A stretch of 64,000 nucleotides of DNA, from the NCBI GenBank assembly GCA_949740725.1, contig CATJIO010000104.1:1-64000 (forward strand), read 5' to 3'. Positions 18,199 through 27,059 of this stretch are shown here, piece after piece. The notes beneath the pieces were generated by a model, which did no database searches, had not been told where the DNA came from, and worked only from the letters and a program-made list of their open reading frames with translations. The DNA comes from an uncultured Lachnospiraceae bacterium. Its GTDB lineage: Bacteria; Bacillota; Clostridia; Lachnospirales; Lachnospiraceae. Positions within the stretch are counted from its first letter, which is position 1. Every line of letters begins with the position of its first letter. The position numbers and the translations under genes were made by a program.

Positions 18199-19029
18199 AT
18201 GAAAGTACAAAAAGTAATTAATAATAATATTGTCAGTTCCATTGATGATAATGGGATTGAGGTGGTGGTCATGGGCCGGGGACTTGGATATCATGTGAAG
18301 GAAGGCACGGAAGTTCCGAGAAACCGGGTGGAGAAAATTTTTCGTCTGGACAATGAAGATTTGATGGACCGGTTTAAAACACTGGTTTTCCGGCTTCCTC
18401 CGGAGCAGATTCAGATTTCGGCAGAGATTATTCAGTATGCAAATAAGATTCTCAACAAACCACTGAACCAGAACATATATATCACATTAACCGATCATGT
18501 TAATTTTGCCATTGAACGCTCCCAGGAGAATCTTTTTTATGCCACGCCGCTGCTTCGGGAGGTGAAAAATTTCTATCGGGAAGAGTACATGGTAGGCGAG
18601 TATGGGATTGCTTTGATTGAGGAAAAGCTGGGAATCAAGCTTCCAGTAGATGAGGCGGCGTCCATGGCGCTCCATGTGGTTAATGCAGAGTACGATGTCC
18701 CCATGCGGGATACTATGCATATTACCCAACTGATTCAACAGGTGGTAAAGATTGTAGAGGAATGCTTCTTTATCCATTTGGATGAACGTTCTTTAAATTA
18801 TGACCGGTTTATCACCCATTTAAAATTTTTAGCGCAGAAGATTTATTCCAGAGACAGGTTGGATCCAGAGGAATCGGAGTTTACCTTAATGATTTCTCAG
18901 ATGTATCCGGAGCAGTATGCCTGCGGACGGAAGATACAGAGTTTTATCGATGAGGAGTATGATTACCAGATTGCAGAGGAGGAGGTAACTTACCTGGCAG
19001 TACATATTAAACGGATTTGTTTATCATAG
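18199..19029 (+). CDS. licT: BglG/LicT-family transcription antiterminator
   Basis: The 276-residue protein has an N-terminal CAT RNA-binding domain (about residues 1-55, KVQKVINNNIVSSIDDNGIE) and two PTS regulation domains. The four PTS-phosphorylatable histidines are all present: LTDHVNFA and ALHVVNAEY in PRD1, RFITHLKF and LAVHIKRI in PRD2. It should be controlled by PTS phosphorylation and act on the RAT in its own leader. The ATG at 18199 begins the CAT domain; the frame's upstream extension is leader RNA. The only PTS gene beside it is a lone EIIB, so the sensed sugar is not obvious. Confidence 0.94.
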   Translation: MKVQKVINNNIVSSIDDNGIEVVVMGRGLGYHVKEGTEVPRNRVEKIFRLDNEDLMDRFKTLVFRLPPEQIQISAEIIQYANKILNKPLNQNIYITLTDHVNFAIERSQENLFYATPLLREVKNFYREEYMVGEYGIALIEEKLGIKLPVDEAASMALHVVNAEYDVPMRDTMHITQLIQQVVKIVEECFFIHLDERSLNYDRFITHLKFLAQKIYSRDRLDPEESEFTLMISQMYPEQYACGRKIQSFIDEEYDYQIAEEEVTYLAVHIKRICLS

Positions 19030-19107
19030 CACATCATAACACTTTTTGCTGTGTTAAAAATTATTTTTCCAGCCGGGCAACAGGAGACGGAGAAAGGGGA
19101 CTAGATT

Positions 19108-19383
19108 ATGTTAGCTGGAAAAAGTGAAACAATGACTAATCATGATTTCGCGGCAGTTGCTGCGGTCGTTCTGGCCGGCCTAGGTGGCAGAGAGAACGTA
19201 AAGTCTTTAGATAACTGTATTACCAGGCTTCGTCTGGTAGTAGAGGACGAATGGAAAGTGGATGTAGACAGAATTAAGTCCTCAGGTGTAGCCGGAGTTA
19301 TCCGTCCCAGCAGCGCAGCTGTGCAAGTCGTGATTGGTACCCAGGTGCAGTTTGTTGCAGATGAGCTGAGAAAGCTGTTGTAG
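19108..19383 (+). CDS. Stand-alone PTS EIIB domain (glucose-type)
   Basis: The 91-residue protein is a single EIIB domain of the glucose/N-acetylglucosamine superfamily. The phospho-accepting cysteine is in LDNCITRLRL (about residue 46), followed by KSSGVAGVIRPSSAAVQVVIG. The usual EIIC and EIIA domains are absent here. RBS AGAAAGGGG is upstream of the ATG. It lies 78 nt behind licT within the same transcription unit. It may relay phosphate to a transporter encoded elsewhere, or act mainly as a regulatory phospho-donor to the antiterminator; both are inference. Confidence 0.88.
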   Translation: MLAGKSETMTNHDFAAVAAVVLAGLGGRENVKSLDNCITRLRLVVEDEWKVDVDRIKSSGVAGVIRPSSAAVQVVIGTQVQFVADELRKLL

Positions 19384-19447
19384 CGAATTGGATCGATGCT
19401 TAGCCGGCTGGTATGTGTGAGAGCTGGTGGGAAAAATAAGCAATTTT

Positions 19448-19500
19448 AAAAAACTTCACTGTGTAAACAGCACCCCCTGTTTTGCAGTGAGGTTTTTTAT
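19448..19500 (+). terminator. Terminator after the EIIB gene
   Basis: AAAAAACTTCACTG pairs with CAGTGAGGTTTTTT (one G-U), ending in a T run. It ends the licT-EIIB unit. Confidence 0.85.
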
Positions 19501-19574
19501 TTTCTGAAAAGTATTTCTGTTGCAATTTAATGGGAACGTGGTATACTTAAAAAATCAAAAAGGAGGGATTCCAT

Positions 19575-20762
19575 ATGATATCGGAGAAGATGAAACCATT
19601 GGTGCAGAATAATTCAGCGATCCGCGCCATGTTTGAGGAAGGGAAGCGTATGGCGGCAATTTATGGGGCAGAGAATGTGTATGATTTCAGCCTTGGCAAT
19701 CCCAATGTGCCGGCGCCGGAAGCAGTGAAAACTGCGATTATGGATATACTGAACGAGGAGGACTCCAATTTTGTCCATGGCTATATGAACAATGCAGGAT
19801 ATGAAGATGTGCGGGAAGCCATTGCCCAGTCATTAAATGAACGATTTGGAACAGCCTTCCATTTAGAGAATGTGATTATGACCGTAGGCGCTGCCAGCGG
19901 CATGAATATAGTCTTGAAAACCTTGCTGAATCCTGGGGAAGAGGTGATTACCTTTGCGCCATACTTTGTGGAATACGGCAATTATGTGAGGAACTATGAC
20001 GGCAATCTGGTGGTGATTTCTCCGAATACAGAGAATTTCCAACCAAATTTAACTGAATTTGCGGAGAAGATCTCAGAAAAAACCAGGGCGGTGATTATTA
20101 ATTCACCAAATAACCCTACTGGCGTTGTCTACTCGGAGGAGACGCTTAGGCAAATTGGAAGGATTCTGACCGAGAAGAGCAGAGCGATAGGCCATGGGAT
20201 AGTCCTAATTTCCGATGAGCCATACCGGGAGCTGGCTTATGATGGGGTGACGGTTCCCTTTGTAACAAAGTACTATGACAATACCATTATATGCTATTCT
20301 TACAGCAAATCCTTATCTCTTCCCGGAGAGCGGATTGGCTATGTGTTGATCCCAGATCAGGTGGAGGATGCCCGGGAAGTGACCACTGCCGCCGTGATCG
20401 CAAACCGGGTGCTGGGCTGTGTAAACGCGCCCTCTCTGTTCCAACGGGTGATCAAGCGATGCGTAAACGAACAGGTGAATCTGGAGGCCTATGACCGGAA
20501 TAGGAACCGCTTGTATGACGCTTTGATGGAATACGGCTTTACCTGCATCCGCCCCCAGGGAGCCTTCTATCTTTTTGCAAAATCTCCTCTGGAAGATGAG
20601 AAGGAATTTTGCGAGATATGTAAGAAACATCACGTGTTGGTAGTACCAGGGAGCTCCTTCGCCTGTCCCGGGTATGTGAGGATTTCCTACTGTGTTTCTT
20701 ACCAACAAATCGAACGCTCCCTTCCCGCCTTCCAAAAAATTGCGGCAGAGACCATAAGGTGA
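19575..20762 (+). CDS. PLP-dependent aminotransferase, class I/II (aspartate aminotransferase-like)
   Basis: The 395-residue fold-type I enzyme has the conserved NNPTGVVYS (about residues 175-183), SDEPYRELAYDG (about 215-226) and the PLP-lysine motif YSYSKSLSLPGERIGY (Lys about 240). It transfers amino groups between 2-oxoacids; the acceptor specificity cannot be set from the sequence. AGGAGGG lies 6-7 nt before the ATG, and TTGCAA/TATACT at 19520-19547 is a plausible promoter. A second aminotransferase (hisC) follows after 63 nt. Confidence 0.93.
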   Translation: MISEKMKPLVQNNSAIRAMFEEGKRMAAIYGAENVYDFSLGNPNVPAPEAVKTAIMDILNEEDSNFVHGYMNNAGYEDVREAIAQSLNERFGTAFHLENVIMTVGAASGMNIVLKTLLNPGEEVITFAPYFVEYGNYVRNYDGNLVVISPNTENFQPNLTEFAEKISEKTRAVIINSPNNPTGVVYSEETLRQIGRILTEKSRAIGHGIVLISDEPYRELAYDGVTVPFVTKYYDNTIICYSYSKSLSLPGERIGYVLIPDQVEDAREVTTAAVIANRVLGCVNAPSLFQRVIKRCVNEQVNLEAYDRNRNRLYDALMEYGFTCIRPQGAFYLFAKSPLEDEKEFCEICKKHHVLVVPGSSFACPGYVRISYCVSYQQIERSLPAFQKIAAETIR

Positions 20763-20825
20763 GACGCGGTTTATCACCCCTTTGGCAGCGTGTGAACGAG
20801 CAAAAATGAAAGAAAGAGGACGATG

Positions 20826-21905
20826 ATGAAACTCTGGGAAAAAAATATTCGCAAAGTGGTTCCCTATGTGCCAGGTGAGCAGCCTCAGGGGAGCCGCCTG
20901 ATAAAGTTAAATACCAATGAAAACCCATATCCCCCATCGCCCCTGGTGATAAAGGCATTAACCGAGATGGATGCTGAAGCATTCCGGAAATATCCGGATC
21001 CGGCGGCATCCCTGCTTACCCAGGAGTTGGCGAGAACTTATGGGGTGAACCAGAATCAGGTGTTTGTAGGGGTGGGATCAGATGATGTGCTTGGAATGGC
21101 CTTTTTAACCTTTTTCCATTCGGAAAAGCCTATTCTATTTCCAGATATCACCTATTCTTTTTATCCAGTATGGGCAGATCTGTTCCGGATTCCTTATGAG
21201 ACACCGGCTCTGGATCCTGATTTCCGCATACGGAAGGAGGATTACTTTCGGGAAAATGGGGGAATTATTTTCCCCAATCCCAATGCGCCGACAGGGCTGG
21301 AGATGGATTTGGACGAGATCCGGGCGATTCTCCAGCATAATCCGGATGTGGTGGTAATCATCGATGAGGCATATATTGATTTTGGGGCGGAGTCTGCCCT
21401 GCCCTTAATCGAGGCCTACGATAATCTGCTTATTGTCCAGACCTTCAGCAAGTCCCGGGCTATGGCCGGGATGCGGATTGGATTTGCCATAGGCAACCCG
21501 GATTTGATTAAGGCGATGAGCGATGTGAAGTATTCTTATAATTCGTATACAATGAACCTGCCCTCCATCCTGTTAGGCGTTCAGGCTGTACGGGATCAGG
21601 AATATTTCCAGGAGACGTTGGGGAAAATTGTGAGAACAAGGGAAGAGACCAAAGTGTGGATGAGTGAGCTGGGATTTTCCTTCACGGATTCCAAGACAAA
21701 TTTCCTCTTTGCTACCCATAATCAGGTCCCGGCGGAGGAATTATTCGAGGCGCTAAAGAGGGAACAGATCTATGTCCGCTACTTTAAACAGAAGGGGTTG
21801 GATCAGTACCTTCGGATCACCATTGGAACGGATGAAGAGATGGCTGTTTTGCGGAGGTTTTTGGAGAGATTTTTAAAGGACAACGGAGTTTTTTCTCCCG
21901 CGTGA
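20826..21905 (+). CDS. hisC: Histidinol-phosphate aminotransferase-like
   Basis: The 359-residue aminotransferase of the HisC family opens with KLNTNENPYPPSP, has GVGSDDVLGMAF, NPNAPTGLEMDLDEI, IDEAYIDFG and the PLP-lysine motif TFSKSRAMAGMRIGFAIG (Lys about 203). It converts imidazole-acetol phosphate to histidinol phosphate in histidine synthesis, though family members also accept aromatic amino acids. No other his gene is nearby, so the alternative is a general aromatic aminotransferase. ATG 20826 is 5 nt behind AGGA; ATG 20823 is too close. Its stop is near the start of the permease gene. Confidence 0.85.
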   Translation: MKLWEKNIRKVVPYVPGEQPQGSRLIKLNTNENPYPPSPLVIKALTEMDAEAFRKYPDPAASLLTQELARTYGVNQNQVFVGVGSDDVLGMAFLTFFHSEKPILFPDITYSFYPVWADLFRIPYETPALDPDFRIRKEDYFRENGGIIFPNPNAPTGLEMDLDEIRAILQHNPDVVVIIDEAYIDFGAESALPLIEAYDNLLIVQTFSKSRAMAGMRIGFAIGNPDLIKAMSDVKYSYNSYTMNLPSILLGVQAVRDQEYFQETLGKIVRTREETKVWMSELGFSFTDSKTNFLFATHNQVPAEELFEALKREQIYVRYFKQKGLDQYLRITIGTDEEMAVLRRFLERFLKDNGVFSPA

Positions 21906-21943
21906 TTTGCCGCGCTGGACCGAATTTATGGAGGTATAGGAAT

Positions 21944-23077
21944 TTGGAGCGTTTTACAAGATGCGTCCGATATCTGTTAAATATCTTGATTCCCATAACT
22001 GGGTGGGTGCTGTTTCTCTTCCTGGGGCCCAGGCTGCTGAAGTTTTTCATGCCTTTTGTAATCGGGTGGTTCCTGGCCATGCTGGCCAATCCGCTGGTCC
22101 GGTTCCTGGAGAAGCGGCTGAAGATCGTGCGTAAGCACAGCTCAGCGGTGATCATTATCCTGGTTCTGGCCGGGGTGGTAGCCCTCTTGTATCTGCTGAT
22201 TGGTAGGCTTTTCGTCATGGGGAGGAATCTGGTTCAGGACATTCCCGGGTTGTATGAATTGGCCAAGTGCGAGGTGTTGGAGGCTTGGGGAAATTTAAGC
22301 CGGCTTTTTGTCCGGTTCCCTACAGGGGTGCAGAATTTTTTTTCTCAATTCTGGAGCAACCTGGGGAAGAATATCAGCAGCCTGGCGCAGAATATCGCAT
22401 CGCCTACCGTGGCAGTAGCTGGGAATGTAGCCCGGAGGATTCCGGGGATAATCGTGAGCACCATTATTACCTTGCTGTCCGCTTACTTTTTCATCGTGGA
22501 TCAAGATAAGTTCCTTTCCATAGGAAAGCGGTATACGCCGGTGTGGATGAAGCGTTACCTCCTCTTCCTGAAGGGAGATATCCGGAGGCTGATCGGAGGA
22601 TATTTCCTGGCACAGTTTCGCATTATGTTTGTGGTAGCGGCAGTGTTGGCTGTAGGATTTTTTCTTTTGGGAGTGGATTATGGGCCGATATTCGCAGTAT
22701 TGATCGCATTTTTGGACTTTCTTCCTATGTTTGGCACCGGGACTGCCCTGGGCCCCTGGGCGGTGGTAAAGTTGTTTTCCGGCGAGTATGCCTTTGCCGC
22801 CGGGCTATTCCTCCTCTATTTTCTGACCCAGGTAATACGGCAGATGATACAGCCTAAGATCGTGGGCGATGCTATGGGCCTCCCTCCACTGTCCACCCTT
22901 TTCCTCTTGTATCTGGGATTCCGGGCGGCAGGGGTAGCCGGGATGATTTTGGCTGTACCGGCAGGATTAATTGCCGCCAGCCTTTATCAGTATGGGGCCT
23001 TTGATACAATTATGGAAAATTGCAGATTGCTGAGAGAGGAGATTCGTGAATTTCGGTTTGGGGAGGAGAAGAGGTAG
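21944..23077 (+). CDS. AI-2E/YtvI-family membrane permease
   Basis: The 377-residue protein has about eight membrane helices in the AI-2E transporter (PF01594) pattern, with the typical DFLPMFGTGTALGPWAV and IQPKIVGDAMGLPPLSTL segments. The closest described relative is sporulation-associated YtvI of Bacillus, of similar length. TTG 21944 has GGAGG 9 nt upstream; GTG 21902, overlapping the hisC stop, is an alternative start. Substrate unknown; YtvI-type proteins do not necessarily export AI-2. Confidence 0.88.
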   Translation: MERFTRCVRYLLNILIPITGWVLFLFLGPRLLKFFMPFVIGWFLAMLANPLVRFLEKRLKIVRKHSSAVIIILVLAGVVALLYLLIGRLFVMGRNLVQDIPGLYELAKCEVLEAWGNLSRLFVRFPTGVQNFFSQFWSNLGKNISSLAQNIASPTVAVAGNVARRIPGIIVSTIITLLSAYFFIVDQDKFLSIGKRYTPVWMKRYLLFLKGDIRRLIGGYFLAQFRIMFVVAAVLAVGFFLLGVDYGPIFAVLIAFLDFLPMFGTGTALGPWAVVKLFSGEYAFAAGLFLLYFLTQVIRQMIQPKIVGDAMGLPPLSTLFLLYLGFRAAGVAGMILAVPAGLIAASLYQYGAFDTIMENCRLLREEIREFRFGEEKR

Positions 23078-23182
23078 GGGACGGCTATTTGACCAATATC
23101 CTATGAGGCCGCTGTGGCAGAGAGGCTGTTTAAAGGAAAACCCATCAGTCCAAAGCTGGTTAAAATGAGTAATCCGTAACAA

Positions 23183-23240
23183 AAGGGCGAAAGCAGTGAT
23201 TAATGATATGATATCAAATCACTGCTTTCGCCCTTAATTT
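23183..23240. terminator. Bidirectional terminator between convergent genes
   Basis: A perfect 19-bp stem (23183-23201 with 23217-23235) with a 15-nt loop is flanked by A- and T-rich runs. It serves the YtvI-type gene from the left and the DUF4349 gene from the right. Confidence 0.9.
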
Positions 23241-24240
23241 AGTTTTCCCCTTTCTCCTTCTTCTCTTCCTTTTCTGAAGTATTCCCTGCTTTTCCTCGAT
23301 GATATTTTCGGCGGATCCGACGGAGGATAAAGCAGAGGATGAGCAGGATTAGCAAGCAGAAGATGAGAATAGGCAGGCTGGAGAGAAAACGGATCAGGAA
23401 AACGGTCAGGGCATCGCCGAGAGAGGTGATATTCCGGGCGAAGCCTCGCTGGATTTGCTGCCAGGCAGTTTCCGGCTGGGTGGGGCTTTCCAAATCCACT
23501 TCATTGATATTTAAGTACACTGTGCTGTAGAGCACCGAATTATCCAGATGGCGAAGCCTAGACTCGCTGGTCTCAATCTCGATGGAGACATCGGTCAAGC
23601 GCTGCTCTAAGGCCAGGATCGATTCAGTAGAGTCTGCCTGGGCCAGGAGCTCCCAGAGACGTTCCTGCTCCATGCGCAGAGTTTTCAGACGGCTTTCCAC
23701 ATCCGAGTATTCCAGGGTGACATCACTGACATTTTCGAATTTATAGATGACATTGCACTCGCTTTCCACCTGGGAAATAAAGGAATCTAAGTGGTCTACC
23801 GGAATCCGAAGGGTCAGACTGGCGCACTTTAAGGAAGGGCGGCCATAATTGGTGATGCTGTTTCCAGAGATGTCCGATTGTTGGATGTACCCCTCCAGCT
23901 GGGAAACCTTGGCACGAAGGCTATCCAGCAGCTGATCAAAGCTGGTGGTTTCCACATTTAAGTTCATGGTGCGGATTAACTTCCGCCCCTCTGGAAGGTA
24001 AGTCTGGGAAGAGGTTGCTCCATCAAAGCCCCCTGAGATCGATGTGCTTGCTGCTCCCTCATCGTATTCCGCCACTTCCCCAGGTTGGTCAACAGCCATG
24101 GCAGGCGCGGCTGCAGCGGTTTCTGCAGTAATCTTATTCATCCCCATGGCTGCACTTTTGGAGCCTCCGCCACTTCCGCATCCAAACAGGGCGAGAGACA
24201 GCGCTGTGGCCATTACCAGCGTCCAAATTCTTTTTTTCAT
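23239..24240 (-). CDS. DUF4349 lipoprotein
   Basis: The 333-residue protein has a lipoprotein signal peptide (lipobox ALFGC, Cys about 21), a Gly/Ala/Ser-rich linker, a DUF4349 domain (about residues 85-300) with a predicted coiled coil around LKTLRMEQERLWELLAQADS, and a single C-terminal membrane helix (about 280-305) before a basic and Glu/Lys-rich tail. It would be anchored at both ends to the outer face of the membrane. DUF4349 proteins have no settled function; a role in envelope sensing is only a guess. AAGGAGGAG sits just upstream of the ATG at 24240. Confidence 0.88.
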   Translation of the reverse strand: MKKRIWTLVMATALSLALFGCGSGGGSKSAAMGMNKITAETAAAAPAMAVDQPGEVAEYDEGAASTSISGGFDGATSSQTYLPEGRKLIRTMNLNVETTSFDQLLDSLRAKVSQLEGYIQQSDISGNSITNYGRPSLKCASLTLRIPVDHLDSFISQVESECNVIYKFENVSDVTLEYSDVESRLKTLRMEQERLWELLAQADSTESILALEQRLTDVSIEIETSESRLRHLDNSVLYSTVYLNINEVDLESPTQPETAWQQIQRGFARNITSLGDALTVFLIRFLSSLPILIFCLLILLILCFILRRIRRKYHRGKAGNTSEKEEKKEKGEN

Positions 24241-24414
24241 ATAGCTCCTCCTTTTTGCTTTGGGGCTTGCCGGGGTGAGTCCGGCAAAGGGTAAATTCTA
24301 CCAACGATGTTATTGGTATGTTACCATGGGGAGTGGAAGATGACAATAGGCGGAGAAAAGGATTAAGAATTCTACGGAAAACTGTAAGAAACCTAGGGAT
24401 TCCTTCAAAATCCA

Positions 24415-24444
24415 TTGCATATGCGCTTATCCTTGTGGTATACT
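24415..24444 (+). promoter_or_regulatory. Promoter for the L,D-transpeptidase gene
   Basis: TTGCAT (24415-24420), an 18-nt spacer and TATACT (24439-24444) lie 95 nt before the gene. The rest of 24241-24538 shows no gene. Confidence 0.55.
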
Positions 24445-24538
24445 TAACAAGGCCTTGCGCGGATTTTGAGGCGTAGTGTGTGAACCGATTAAGTATGCCA
24501 TGCGGCAAATGCAGGATGATTGAGAGGTTTAGTATGAA

Positions 24539-26887
24539 ATGGAACACGGTTTAAATGGCAGAAATGAGAAGAGAAACAGTAAGATGACTTTGGAAGAGGA
24601 ACTTGCCGAAGCGTCTCTTACCATTCGAGAGGAGCCGGAGAGGGAGGAACATCTGGAAGAGGGTTATTATCTGGATGAAGATTACGAGGATGATTTCTTT
24701 GACTTTGACTTTGATGAAGAGTTTTCCGCCGTACCGGATCGAAAAAAAGCATTGGGAGTACAGGAAGAGAAGAGAACAGATGACGCCAATGATATCAATG
24801 TAAACGGAATAGATAAAGATCAAGAGAAGATAGATGTTGAGAACAGAGATACTCTGGAGGAAGCGCTGGATAATTGGGATGGAGATTTTGAAGACAAGGT
24901 TTTGAATGAAGATGATTTCGAGGACGAGGCTTTGGACGAAGGTGATCTGGATGAAAAATACCTGGAAGAAGAGGAGATAAGTGGAACGAGTGAGATGAAA
25001 GAGAGCAGAACAAAGGACAAGGCAGACAGCAGAAAAGTGAAAAGTAGGAAAGGAGGAGCTGGAAAAAAGGTTGCTTTGGCAGCGTGCGGAACAGCCGCGG
25101 TTTTGTGCCTGGCAGGCGCGGGAGTGTATTTGGTTAAAGCTGGAAGTTACCGGGAAGCATTTTGCCCCAATACAGTGATCAATGGGTTAAACGCAGAAGG
25201 AATGACCGTAGATGAGGTGAAGGCCAGCATGTCTTCACGTCTGGACGGCTATGAGATCCGACTTCTGGGGCGGGATGGGAAAGAGACCGTGCTGACCAAG
25301 GAAGATCTGGGATTATACACGGTTTTTGACGGAACACTGGAACAGATGATGGAGGGGCAGAATCCTCTTCTCTGGGGGATGGCCTGGTTTGGGGGAACAG
25401 ACTCCAAAGTGGATGCACTGGTCGCCTATGATGAGACACGATTTGCAGACTGTATCGACGCTCTGCCGCTGCTTAAAGAGGAAAACGCGCTGCCCTATCG
25501 CCAGGCGTATTTGTCGGACTATATCCAGGGGAAAGGGTATGAGGTGGTGCCAGAGGATCCGGGAACAGCCATGGATAAGGAACGGTTTACTGAAGCGCTT
25601 TCCAAGGCAGTGCTGTCTTTGGAGCCGGAACTTTCCCTGGAGGAAAGCGGATGTTATGAGAGAGAGCAGCAAGATCCGCCTCAGGAGCTGACCGCACTTT
25701 GCGACCATATGAACAAGTACGCCACCATGACCGTTACCTATACCTTCGGTGATCAGGAGGAGGTGCTGAACGGGGATCAGATTCACCAATGGATTACCTT
25801 TGGGGATAATTACGAGGTGGCAGTGGATACGGAGAAGGTAAACGAGTATGTGACTGCTCTTGGAAAGAAATACAATACAGCTTACACAGAGCGGACCTTT
25901 GCAACCAGCTACGGCCAGGATGTAAAGGTGTCTGGCTATTATGGCTGGAGGATAGATCAGAAAGCGGAATCGGAGGCTTTAGCGACAATTATTGCCGCCG
26001 GGGATAGCCAGACCAGGGAGCCGGTGTATTCTCAGACTGGCGCCAGCCATAATGGAACCGACTATGGAGATACCTATGTGGAGGTTAACCTGACCGCGCA
26101 GCATTTGATTCTCCATAAAGATGGAGAAAAGATTCTAGAGTCTGATTTTGTGTCCGGCAATGTAGCCAGAGGACACACCACCCCTCCGGGCATTTTTGGA
26201 ATTACATATAAGCAGAGAGATGCGGTGCTGAAAGGCGAGGGTTATGCCAGCCCGGTGAAATTCTGGATGCCGTTTAATGGGGGAATTGGATTTCACGACG
26301 CCAGCTGGAGAAATCAGTTCGGAGGTAGTATTTACCGCACCAGTGGTTCTCATGGGTGTGTGAATATGCCATATCAGGCGGCGAAGACACTATTTGAGAA
26401 TATTTATACCGGGATGCCGGTAATCTGTTATAATTTGGACGGGACGGAGAGCAAAAACAGTACAAGGGCATCCGGCTCTGGAGGAGGACCTTTTGTCAAT
26501 GTCGCCCCAGCGGTTACCGCTCCAGCGCCAGCGCCAGTTCCCCTGCCGCTGCCCTCGGATCCAGCGCTACCGGTGGATCCTGCGCTTCCGGCCCCAGAGG
26601 CCACTGAGCCGGCGCCTTCTATGGAATACGGCCCAGGAATGGAGCTACCAGCAGTCAGCGAGACGGAATACGGTCCTGATTCTTCGGCGCAGCCTTCAGC
26701 TCCTGTACAATTACCGGCCCCCACGCCAGCCCCAACTCCGGCTCCAGAAGGAACTCCGGATCCTGGGCTGTCCCCTGGCCCGGAAGCGGCCCCGGCTCCA
26801 GAAACTCCTCCAGCGCCGGCCCCGGAGATTCAGGCTCCGGAAGGGCCTGGATCTGAGGTTCCAAATCCAGGAATTGGGCCGATGTAA
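24539..26887 (+). CDS. L,D-transpeptidase with acidic cytoplasmic domain and Pro/Ala-rich tail
   Basis: The 782-residue protein has a very acidic N-terminal region (about residues 20-150), one membrane helix (about 178-200), a PG_binding_4 domain (from about 210, NTVINGLNAEGMTVDEV), and a YkuD catalytic domain (about 510-640). The YkuD active site is SHGCVNMP, with the nucleophile Cys near 607. The last 130 residues are a Pro/Ala/Glu-rich low-complexity tail, possibly wall-spanning. It should form 3-3 cross-links in peptidoglycan outside the cell. The start could instead be ATG 24584 (MTLEEELAEAS). It precedes an LCP protein, another wall enzyme. Confidence 0.9.
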   Translation: MEHGLNGRNEKRNSKMTLEEELAEASLTIREEPEREEHLEEGYYLDEDYEDDFFDFDFDEEFSAVPDRKKALGVQEEKRTDDANDINVNGIDKDQEKIDVENRDTLEEALDNWDGDFEDKVLNEDDFEDEALDEGDLDEKYLEEEEISGTSEMKESRTKDKADSRKVKSRKGGAGKKVALAACGTAAVLCLAGAGVYLVKAGSYREAFCPNTVINGLNAEGMTVDEVKASMSSRLDGYEIRLLGRDGKETVLTKEDLGLYTVFDGTLEQMMEGQNPLLWGMAWFGGTDSKVDALVAYDETRFADCIDALPLLKEENALPYRQAYLSDYIQGKGYEVVPEDPGTAMDKERFTEALSKAVLSLEPELSLEESGCYEREQQDPPQELTALCDHMNKYATMTVTYTFGDQEEVLNGDQIHQWITFGDNYEVAVDTEKVNEYVTALGKKYNTAYTERTFATSYGQDVKVSGYYGWRIDQKAESEALATIIAAGDSQTREPVYSQTGASHNGTDYGDTYVEVNLTAQHLILHKDGEKILESDFVSGNVARGHTTPPGIFGITYKQRDAVLKGEGYASPVKFWMPFNGGIGFHDASWRNQFGGSIYRTSGSHGCVNMPYQAAKTLFENIYTGMPVICYNLDGTESKNSTRASGSGGGPFVNVAPAVTAPAPAPVPLPLPSDPALPVDPALPAPEATEPAPSMEYGPGMELPAVSETEYGPDSSAQPSAPVQLPAPTPAPTPAPEGTPDPGLSPGPEAAPAPETPPAPAPEIQAPEGPGSEVPNPGIGPM

Positions 26888-26953
26888 TGACTGTTTTATA
26901 ATTTAGATATATATTTGTAAGAAAATTGTCACAATTTTAACCGTTTCTTTTGT

Positions 26954-26959
26954 TATAAT
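26954..26959 (+). promoter_or_regulatory. Extended -10 promoter for the LCP gene
   Basis: TGTTATAAT provides a TG-extended TATAAT box (26954-26959). The -35 region is weak, with TTGTCA at a non-ideal distance. Confidence 0.5.
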
Positions 26960-27059
26960 GGAGGACAAGGTTTTTTAATCAGGCAAAGAAGTTACTATTC
27001 ACAACGGGCATCCCGGGAACAGTGACAAAAATACGAAGTGAAGCAACAGGGGGGCGTCT

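Noticed and set aside
26493..26906. Long alternative frame inside the transpeptidase tail
   Set aside because: It is a shadow frame of the Pro/Ala-rich coding repeats and has no start signal.
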